Of a stretch of DNA of 5,839 nt, positions 1 to 5,021 are shown in pieces. Position 1 is the stretch's first letter, and every line of letters starts with the position of its first letter. The notes below the pieces were generated by a model that was given only the letters and a program-made list of their open reading frames with translations, was not told the DNA's origin and ran no database searches. The DNA is taken from positions 1 to 5,839 of the forward strand of contig JAQVEQ010000175.1 of the NCBI GenBank assembly GCA_028697875.1, given 5' to 3'. The translations under genes were made by a program, and so were the position numbers. Source of the DNA: Novosphingobium sp. (GTDB lineage Bacteria; Pseudomonadota; Alphaproteobacteria; Sphingomonadales; Sphingomonadaceae).

Positions 1-1
1 G

Positions 2-583
2 CTGACCCATTGGGGGATCGTGATCGCCGTAATTCTCAATGCCCTCGTCACCGGGGAGGGGAGCGGCTGGCATATCTGGGTCGGCTACGGTCTTGCGGCC
101 CTGCTGGGCCTGCGTCTGCTATGGGGCGTGGCTGGCCCGCGCGAGGCGCGGTTTTCCGCCTTTCCGCCCAGCCCGTTCCGGGCGATCCGTCACATGCGGG
201 AAATCGGCCGGGGCGAAGTGACGCACCACAAGTCTCACAACCCCCTCGGCGCACTGATGGTCTATGCGATATGGGCCTGCCTTGTGGCGATCATCGCCAG
301 CGGGATCGCCATGGCCGGGCCGCCACCGTCCGATCCTTCCGCCCCCCGCCACGAGGAGGAAGCCCGGACCATCGGCTATGCGGAGGCGGAAGACGACGAG
401 GCAGAAGAACGCAAGGAAGCGGGTGGCGAAGGCGAGGAAGCGATGGAGGAAATCCACGAGGTCGCCGTGAACCTGCTCTACATCCTGATCGCGCTGCACC
501 TGATGGGCGTGGTCTTCGAAACGCGCCGCAGCGGCAGGCAGATCGTGACGGCAATGCTGCCATGGGGTAATCGCCGGAGCTGA
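2..583 (+). CDS. Cytochrome b561 / Ni-Fe-hydrogenase-type cytochrome b (5' partial)
   Basis: This is a di-haem-type integral membrane cytochrome b that would pass electrons between a quinone pool or periplasmic donor and a partner; the partner is not visible. The reading frame is open to the left edge. The first visible residues, LTHW, match the first-helix His-Trp of the family, so the true start lies upstream and the GTG at position 20 is not it. 193 residues are seen. Histidines fitting conserved family positions are H3 (THW), H24 (GWHIWVGY), H79 (SHNPLG), H152 (EIHE) and H166 (ALHLMG). Hydrophobic helices lie at about 5-16 (cut), 27-43, 82-105 and 154-173. RLLWGVAGPREARFSAF (38-54) is typical of the COG3658-like branch. 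The loop at 118-153 is very acidic, with 17 Asp or Glu in 36 residues. The stop overlaps the next start by one base (TGATG), so the two genes are probably coupled. The family call is firm; the electron partner is unknown. Confidence 0.88.
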   Translation: MTHWGIVIAVILNALVTGEGSGWHIWVGYGLAALLGLRLLWGVAGPREARFSAFPPSPFRAIRHMREIGRGEVTHHKSHNPLGALMVYAIWACLVAIIASGIAMAGPPPSDPSAPRHEEEARTIGYAEAEDDEAEERKEAGGEGEEAMEEIHEVAVNLLYILIALHLMGVVFETRRSGRQIVTAMLPWGNRRS

Positions 584-1083
584 TGGACGAAACGCACGCC
601 CCCGGCCGGACGAAAAGCCGCGACCCGCAAGTAACGCTGGTCGCGGCCATCGCCGTGGTGCAGGCTATCGCGGCGACGTTCTTCGTGGCGGATGCATTGG
701 GCGATGTCGCCGCCGATGGCCTGTCCATGCATATCGCGATCGAAGGACTGATCGCCTTCGCGCTCTTTGCCGGGGTCGCGTTGGGCATGTGGCAGGTGCG
801 CCTCATGCTCCGGCGGGCGCGCCGCCGCGAGGACGCGCTGGCTATCGCCTCGGGCGCGCTTGCCGAACACATCGGACGGCGTTTCGCGGAATGGGGTCTG
901 ACCGGGGCGGAATCGGAAGTCGCCCTCTTCGCGCTCAAGGGTTGCGACGTGGCGGAGATCGCCCGGTTGCGGGGTGCGGCGGCCGGTACCGTCCGGGCGC
1001 AGCTCAGCCGGATCTACGCCAAGGCGGGCGTGACGGGGCAGGCGGGCCTGGTCAGCCTGTTCTTCGAGGACCTGCTCGGCTGA
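583..1083 (+). CDS. Membrane-anchored LuxR/GerE-type helix-turn-helix protein
   Basis: This 166-residue protein has two predicted membrane helices (about 17-38 and 51-73), a basic charged linker (RRARRRED, 77-84) and a C-terminal LuxR/GerE DNA-binding domain (about 101-164). The domain is recognised by WGLTGAESEVALF (104-116, the 'LT..E.EV' start), GCDVAEIARL (120-129) and GTVRAQLSRIYAKAGV (135-150, recognition helix and following helix). There is no receiver or autoinducer-binding domain, so any signal would have to be sensed through the membrane part or a partner. The arginines after the second helix suggest a cytoplasmic C-terminus by the positive-inside rule. The ATG overlaps the stop of the cytochrome gene. 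GGAG at 576-579 is only 3 bases from the ATG, which is short and favours translational coupling. I infer that it regulates or monitors the cytochrome; target genes cannot be read from this window. Confidence 0.8.
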   Translation: MDETHAPGRTKSRDPQVTLVAAIAVVQAIAATFFVADALGDVAADGLSMHIAIEGLIAFALFAGVALGMWQVRLMLRRARRREDALAIASGALAEHIGRRFAEWGLTGAESEVALFALKGCDVAEIARLRGAAAGTVRAQLSRIYAKAGVTGQAGLVSLFFEDLLG

Positions 1084-1094
1084 GCCGGGATTTT
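1075..1094 (+). terminator. Possible weak intrinsic terminator over the HTH gene stop
   Basis: Bases 1075-1080 (CTCGGC) pair with 1084-1089 (GCCGGG) as a 6-bp stem with one G-U pair. The 3-base loop is the stop codon TGA, and four T follow at 1091-1094. It would end the plus-strand cytochrome/HTH transcript just before the convergent purD stop. On the minus strand no T-run follows, so it should act in one direction only. The stem is short and the T-run minimal, so this is tentative. Confidence 0.4.
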
Positions 1095-2392
1095 CAGCCC
1101 GCGTCCTTTTCCCGCGCCACTTCGCGCCAGCCGATGTCGCGGCGGCAGAAGCCGTCGGGGAAATCGAGCGCGTCGACGGCCCTGTAGGCGGCGGCCTGCG
1201 CTTCGGTGGCGTTTGCCCCCCGCGCGGTGACGTTGAGCACGCGCCCGCCGGTCGAAATCAGACCACCGTCCGCATCGAGCGAGGTCCCGGCGTGGAAAAC
1301 CTTGGCCCCGGTCGCTTCGGCCTGGTCGATCCCGCCGATATGGCCGCCCTTCTTCGGCGTGCCGGGATAGCCTTCTGCGGCCATGACCACGGTCAGCGCG
1401 GTGTCGGCGGAAAAATGCGGCATGGGATGGCGGGCGAGGCGGTTTTCCGCGCAGGCCAGCAGCAGGTCGCCCAGGTCCCCTTCCAGCCGCATCATCAGCA
1501 CCTGGCATTCCGGGTCGCCGAAGCGGCAGTTGTATTCGATCAGCTTGGGGCCCTGTGCGGTCAGCATCAGCCCGGCATAGAGCACGCCCGAATAGGGCAT
1601 GCCCTCGTTGGCCATGGCGCGCACGGTGGGGGCGATGATCCGCTCGATCACTTCGCCTTCCAGCAACGGGGTCAGCACCGGGGCCGGGCTGTAGGCGCCC
1701 ATCCCGCCGGTGTTGGGGCCGGTGTCGCCTTCGCCCACGCGCTTGTGGTCCTGCGCCGATCCGAAGGGGACGATAGTGGCCCCGTCGGTGATGGCGAAGA
1801 AGCTCGCTTCCTCGCCCACCATGAATTCCTCGATCACCACTTCCGCGCCTGCTTCGCCGAAGGCGCCGCCGAACATGTCGGCCAGCGCTTCTTCCGCGTC
1901 CTGGCGGGTTTCGGCGATCACCACGCCCTTGCCCGCCGCGAGCCCGTCGGCCTTGAGCACGTAGGGCGAGACGAAGCGGTCGAGCGCGGCCTTGGCCTCG
2001 TCGAGCGAAGTGGTGCGGACGTAGCCCGCGGTCGGGATGCCGGTGCGTTCGCACAGGTCCTTGGTGAAGCCTTTGCTTCCTTCGAGCTGGGCGGCGGCCT
2101 TGCTCGGGCCGAACACGGGCACGCCTTCGGCCCTGAGCGAATCGCCGAGACCGTCGACCAGCGGCGCTTCCGGCCCGATCACGACCAGCCCGATGCGCTT
2201 GTCCTCGCAGAAACGGATGACGGCGGCATGGTCGGTCAGGTCCAGCGCGACCAGTTCGGCATGGTGGGCAATCCCCGGGTTTCCGGGGGTGGCATAGAGC
2301 GTCCCGCCCTCATGCGTTATGAGCCGGGATTGCGCCAGCTTCCAAGCCAGCGCATGTTCGCGTCCGCCCGACCCTGCCAAGAGGATGTTCAT
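1094..2392 (-). CDS. purD: Phosphoribosylamine--glycine ligase (GAR synthetase)
   Basis: PurD joins 5-phosphoribosylamine and glycine using ATP to give GAR, the second step of de novo purine synthesis, in the cytoplasm. The 432-residue length is normal for the family. Visible signatures are the N-domain start LLAGSGGREHA (4-14), the ATP-grasp segment KADGLAAGKGVV (147-158), AQDHKR (213-218), PNTGGMGAYSP (226-236, the family signature) and EYNCRFGDPE (286-295, metal and ATP binding), followed by the C-terminal GARS domain with the conserved GYPGTPKKG (341-349). The frame is open upstream to 2506, but the start is set at 2392 because the protein begins MNILLAGSGG as in the family, and GAAGGGA (2405-2399 on the minus strand) sits 6 bases before it. 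The start codon overlaps that of divergent xseA. The stop is 10 bases from the stop of the convergent HTH gene. Nothing in the sequence looks broken. Confidence 0.97.
   Translation of the reverse strand: MNILLAGSGGREHALAWKLAQSRLITHEGGTLYATPGNPGIAHHAELVALDLTDHAAVIRFCEDKRIGLVVIGPEAPLVDGLGDSLRAEGVPVFGPSKAAAQLEGSKGFTKDLCERTGIPTAGYVRTTSLDEAKAALDRFVSPYVLKADGLAAGKGVVIAETRQDAEEALADMFGGAFGEAGAEVVIEEFMVGEEASFFAITDGATIVPFGSAQDHKRVGEGDTGPNTGGMGAYSPAPVLTPLLEGEVIERIIAPTVRAMANEGMPYSGVLYAGLMLTAQGPKLIEYNCRFGDPECQVLMMRLEGDLGDLLLACAENRLARHPMPHFSADTALTVVMAAEGYPGTPKKGGHIGGIDQAEATGAKVFHAGTSLDADGGLISTGGRVLNVTARGANATEAQAAAYRAVDALDFPDGFCRRDIGWREVAREKDAG
2379..2384 (+). promoter_or_regulatory. xseA Shine-Dalgarno site inside purD
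   Basis: AAGAGG lies exactly six bases before the ATG at 2391 and directly abuts the alternative in-frame ATG at 2385, so it selects 2391 as the xseA start. On the other strand these bases fall within codons 3-5 (Ile-Leu-Leu) of purD. Confidence 0.75.
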
Positions 2393-2393
2393 G
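2390..2393. promoter_or_regulatory. Divergent start codons of purD and xseA superposed on CATG
   Basis: The palindrome CATG holds both start codons: 2392-2390 read on the minus strand is the purD ATG and 2391-2393 is the xseA ATG. There is no intergenic space at all, so promoters for each gene must lie inside the coding sequence of the other, or further away. Confidence 0.85.
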
Positions 2394-3857
2394 CCCGATC
2401 CCTTCGATGAAAATGCCGCTTCTGCCGGGCTGGTAGCGAAGGGGACGCCCGGGGACAACGCCGCGCCGCTATCGATCAGCGAAATTTCGGCGCTCCTGAA
2501 GCGCACGGTGGAGGAACGTTTCGGCTTCGTGCGCCTGCGCGGCGAACTGTCGGGGGTGAAGCGGGCGGCCTCCGGCCACCTCTATTGCAGCCTCAAGGAC
2601 GAGAACGCCCGGATCGACGGCGTCATGTGGCGCGGCAGTGCCCAGCGGCTGGCGTTCATGCCGGAAGACGGGCTGGAAGTGATCGCCAGCGGCAAGCTGA
2701 CGACCTACCCCGGCCGCTCGACCTACCAGATCGTGATCGAGCGGATGGAGATCGCGGGCGAAGGCGCATTGCTCGCCCTGCTGGAAAAGACCAAGGCGCG
2801 GCTGGAAGCCGAAGGGCTGTTCGCGCCGGAGCGCAAGCGGCCGCTGCCCTACCTGCCACGCACGATCGGCGTGGTCACCTCGCCCACCGGAGCGGTGATT
2901 CGCGACATCCTTCACCGTCTGGCGGATCGCTTTCCCAGCCATGTCGTGATCTGGCCGGTGCTGGTCCAGGGCCAGGGTTCTGCCGAACAGGTCGCGGCTG
3001 CCGTGGACGGGTTTTCCCGTCTCGCCCCGGGTGGCCCGGTTCCGCGCCCCGATCTGGTGATCGTCGCGCGCGGGGGCGGGTCGATCGAGGACTTGTGGAG
3101 CTTCAACGAGGAAATCGTGGTGCGGGCGATCGCCAATTGCACGATCCCCACGATCTCCGCGGTCGGGCACGAGACGGATACCACGCTGGCCGACTACGCG
3201 GCGGACCGGCGCGCGCCGACCCCCACGGCCGCCGCCGAAATGGCGGTCCCGGTGCGGGCGGAACTGGCGGCCTTTGTGGACGAACTGGCCCTGCGGCAGA
3301 AGCGCGCGATCCTGCGGCCCGTGGGGCTGGGGCGCGAACGGCTGGAAGCGCGCGCCCAGCGCCTCCCCAGGCCCGAGGCGCTGCTCGCCCCGCAGGCGCA
3401 GAAGCTCGACGATCTGTCCGACCGCCTGCGCCGGGGCCTGGCCGACCGCGCCATGCGCGAACGCGAACGGCTGCATGGTTATGCCGCGCGCCTTTCCGCG
3501 CCGCTCCTGCTGGCGCGAGTCGAACGGGCGCGCGACCGCCTCGGTGCGGCCCGGCTGGTGCCCGGCCTCCTGACCCAGCGCATCGCGACCCAGCGCGAAC
3601 GGCTGGCCGCGCTGGAACGCCTGCGTCTGCAGCTCGACCCCAAGGCGCCCTTGCGCCGGGGCTACGTGCTGGTGACCGATGCGCAAGGGGCAGTGGTCAA
3701 GACGCGTGGCGCGGCTTCCGGGCAGCCTTCGCTGACGCTGGAGTTCGAGGATGGCCGGCTGGATGTCGTGCCGGTGGACAAGGCGCCGCCGCCGGTCCGC
3801 AAGGCAAAGCCGCGCCGGGATGCACAGCCTTCGGGGCAAGAGGATTTGTTCGGCTAG
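2391..3857 (+). CDS. xseA: Exonuclease VII large subunit
   Basis: XseA is the catalytic subunit of exonuclease VII, which degrades single-stranded DNA from both ends with the small subunit XseB; xseB is not in this window. The protein has 488 residues, somewhat longer than the 450 or so of many relatives. It has an N-terminal extension (1-27), an OB-fold DNA-binding domain (about 28-125, with RGELSGVKRAASGHLYCSLKDE at 50-71), a catalytic domain (about 150-285) with IGVVTSPTGAVIRDIL (159-174), VARGGGSIEDLWSFN (225-239), AVGHETDTTLAD (257-268) and RRAPTPTAAAE (273-283), and a long Arg- and Leu-rich helical region (about 285-412, probable coiled coil). The C-terminal LDPKAPLRRGYVLV motif (415-428) is typical of the family. 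A basic Pro- and Lys-rich tail ends in QEDLFG. The start at 2391 is set by AAGAGG six bases upstream and by overlap with the purD start. It appears to head an operon with the three following genes. Confidence 0.97.
   Translation: MPDPFDENAASAGLVAKGTPGDNAAPLSISEISALLKRTVEERFGFVRLRGELSGVKRAASGHLYCSLKDENARIDGVMWRGSAQRLAFMPEDGLEVIASGKLTTYPGRSTYQIVIERMEIAGEGALLALLEKTKARLEAEGLFAPERKRPLPYLPRTIGVVTSPTGAVIRDILHRLADRFPSHVVIWPVLVQGQGSAEQVAAAVDGFSRLAPGGPVPRPDLVIVARGGGSIEDLWSFNEEIVVRAIANCTIPTISAVGHETDTTLADYAADRRAPTPTAAAEMAVPVRAELAAFVDELALRQKRAILRPVGLGRERLEARAQRLPRPEALLAPQAQKLDDLSDRLRRGLADRAMRERERLHGYAARLSAPLLLARVERARDRLGAARLVPGLLTQRIATQRERLAALERLRLQLDPKAPLRRGYVLVTDAQGAVVKTRGAASGQPSLTLEFEDGRLDVVPVDKAPPPVRKAKPRRDAQPSGQEDLFG
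2399..2405 (-). promoter_or_regulatory. purD Shine-Dalgarno site inside xseA
   Basis: Read on the minus strand this is GAAGGGA, six bases before the purD ATG at 2392. It decides the purD start over longer upstream readings. The same bases encode residues 3-5 (Asp-Pro-Phe) of XseA. Confidence 0.75.
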
Positions 3858-3881
3858 GCGATCCTTGCTAGACCCAGGCAC

Positions 3882-4085
3882 ATGCTGATGTCCGCCAACG
3901 ATGCCGCCGCCAAGCTCGCCTATGGCCCCAACGAATTCCGCGTCCTGAAAGCCGGCAACCACGTGCTCTGCGCCGTCACCGGGGAGCCGATTCCGCTGGA
4001 AGAGCTCCGGTATTGGAGCGCAACGCGGCAGGAAGCCTATATCTCGTGCGAGGCCGCGACGAAGCGCTTGCTGGGCCAGGCGTGA
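3882..4085 (+). CDS. DUF2093 family small protein
   Basis: This 67-residue protein belongs to DUF2093, a short family of unknown function that I know from alphaproteobacteria. Recognition rests on YGPNEFRVLKAGNHVLCAV (14-32) followed by TGEPIPLEELRYWS (33-46) and RQEAY (49-53), which are the conserved core. Two cysteines (C30, C56) are present. There is no signal peptide or membrane helix, so it is probably cytoplasmic. It starts 24 bases after xseA. ATG at 3882 gives MLMSAND; a second in-frame ATG at 3888 is 9 bases from the AGG at 3876-3878 and may be the true start, since AGG is only 3 bases from 3882. The stop overlaps the GTG of the next gene. No function can be assigned beyond its position in the operon. 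Confidence 0.88.
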   Translation: MLMSANDAAAKLAYGPNEFRVLKAGNHVLCAVTGEPIPLEELRYWSATRQEAYISCEAATKRLLGQA

Positions 4086-4102
4086 TCCTGCGCGCCTGGC
4101 CC
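4073..4102 (+). promoter_or_regulatory. Strong RNA hairpin over the DUF2093 stop and M23 GTG start
   Basis: GGGCCAGGCG (4073-4082) is the exact reverse complement of CGCCTGGCCC (4093-4102). One U-G and one G-C pair extend the stem to 12 bp (4073-4084 with 4091-4102), leaving a 6-base loop (4085-4090). The stem contains the GTG start codon (4082-4084) and the only nearby purine-rich sequence. No T-run follows, so it is not an intrinsic terminator. It looks like a structure opened by ribosomes finishing the DUF2093 gene. Confidence 0.5.
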
Positions 4103-5005
4103 TTCGCCGCCACGCTTGGCCTCGCCGGGCTGCTGGCGCTGGCCGGCGGCAGTGCCGCATTGGGCGATGACAGCAAGGGTGCGAAAGCCGCAATGGTTCC
4201 GCAGCCGGCTGGACCCGCGCCGCAGCCCGCCGCTGCCGCCCGCCCTGCCGATTTCGCCTTTTCCGGCGAGCTGACCCAAGGCGGCTGGATCCGGGGCACG
4301 GCTCCGGCGGGGGCGGTTCAGGTCACGCTGGATGGGGCCGAACTACCGCTGGCGGCGGACGGCGCGTTCTTCGCGGCATTCGACCGCGATGCGGGGCCGA
4401 GTGCGATGTTGTCCGCCGTGCTGGGGGACGGCAGCCGGATCGACCGTCCACTGGCGATTTCCCCCCGCGCCTGGAAAATCGAACATATCAATGCCGCACG
4501 CCTTCCCGGCGGCCCGACCGAGGCCTTCATGAAGCTTCGCCGCCCCGAACTGGCCCGGATTGCCGCCGCGCGCGAAGTGAATGCGCAGAGCGACGGCTGG
4601 CGGCAGCACTTCATCTGGCCGGTAAGCGGGCGAATTTCGGGGCGGTTCGGTTCGCAGCGGATCTATCGCGGCGAACCGGGCAGCTATCACAGCGGTATCG
4701 ACATCACGACCGGCACCAGCGGCACGCCGTTCGTGGCCCCGGCCGATGGCGTGGTGGTGCTGGCGGCGCAGGAACCGTTCACGCTGGAAGGCAACCTGCT
4801 GATGATCGACCATGGCGACGGGCTCAACAGCGCTTTCCTCCATTGCTCGGCCGTCCTCGTGAATGAGGGCGAGCATGTGAAGCAGGGACAGGTGATCGGC
4901 CGGATCGGCGCATCCGGGCGCGCCACGGGGCCGCACCTCCACTGGAGCCTGAAGTGGCGCGATGCGCGGCTCGACCCGCTGCTGTTCACCGGGCCGATGA
5001 AGTAA
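4082..5005 (+). CDS. M23 (LytM-type) zinc metallopeptidase, exported
   Basis: This is a predicted peptidoglycan endopeptidase of family M23, acting on cross-link peptides in the periplasm. From the GTG at 4082 it has 307 residues. There is a signal peptide or N-terminal anchor (1 to about 28, hydrophobic ATLGLAGLLALAGG at 10-23), an Ala- and Pro-rich linker (about 33-56), a beta-rich region (about 58-126, possibly Ig-like), a helical segment (about 145-166) and the peptidase domain (about 183-302). All expected active-site residues are visible: zinc ligands H203 and D207 (HSGID) and H287, and catalytic H254 (FLHCS) and H285 (HLH), so it should be active rather than a degenerate LytM activator. 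C255 follows H254 where Leu is more usual. GTG is chosen because it overlaps the preceding TGA (GTGA) and directly precedes the signal peptide; the upstream ATG at 4013 would lie deep inside the DUF2093 gene. The Shine-Dalgarno is poor, which fits translational coupling. Confidence 0.92.
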   Translation: MILRAWPFAATLGLAGLLALAGGSAALGDDSKGAKAAMVPQPAGPAPQPAAAARPADFAFSGELTQGGWIRGTAPAGAVQVTLDGAELPLAADGAFFAAFDRDAGPSAMLSAVLGDGSRIDRPLAISPRAWKIEHINAARLPGGPTEAFMKLRRPELARIAAAREVNAQSDGWRQHFIWPVSGRISGRFGSQRIYRGEPGSYHSGIDITTGTSGTPFVAPADGVVVLAAQEPFTLEGNLLMIDHGDGLNSAFLHCSAVLVNEGEHVKQGQVIGRIGASGRATGPHLHWSLKWRDARLDPLLFTGPMK

Positions 5006-5006
5006 T

Positions 5007-5019
5007 CCGGCCAGGCCGG
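5007..5019 (+). promoter_or_regulatory. Small hairpin holding the ribosome-binding site of the next gene
   Basis: CCGGCC-A-GGCCGG is a perfect inverted repeat filling most of the 16-base gap between the M23 stop and the next ATG. As RNA it forms a 5-bp GC stem with a CAG loop. The only Shine-Dalgarno-like bases (AGG, 5013-5015, six bases before the ATG at 5022) lie in the loop and stem. No T-run follows, so it is not a terminator. Confidence 0.4.
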
Positions 5020-5021
5020 TC

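Noticed and set aside
20..583. GTG at position 20 as the start of the cytochrome b gene
   Set aside because: The frame is open to the left edge and the residues before it (LTHW) match the conserved first-helix motif, so the gene begins outside the window.
2330..2358. Possible xseA promoter TTGCGC - 17 bases - CATGTT inside purD
   Set aside because: The spacing and location are right, but each box matches the sigma-70 consensus at only about 3 of 6 positions, which is expected by chance.
1292..2410. 372-codon open frame on the plus strand opposite purD
   Set aside because: It is a shadow of purD; the His/Gly/Ala-rich translation resembles no protein family I know, and purD on the other strand is unambiguous.
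2430..2458. Possible purD promoter on the minus strand, TTGTCC - 17 bases - TACCAG inside xseA
   Set aside because: The location fits a short purD leader, but the -10 box matches only 3 of 6 positions; too weak to annotate without 5' end mapping.
3853..3871. Repeated GCTAG at the xseA stop and 14 bases later in the gap before the DUF2093 gene
   Set aside because: A five-base repeat occurring twice is not significant and does not form a terminator or a recognisable operator.
2469..4193. 574-codon open frame on the minus strand opposite xseA and the DUF2093 gene
   Set aside because: It lies antisense to two clearly recognised genes, its translation is Arg/Gly/His/Gln-rich with no family motif, and GC-rich codon use commonly leaves such antisense frames open.
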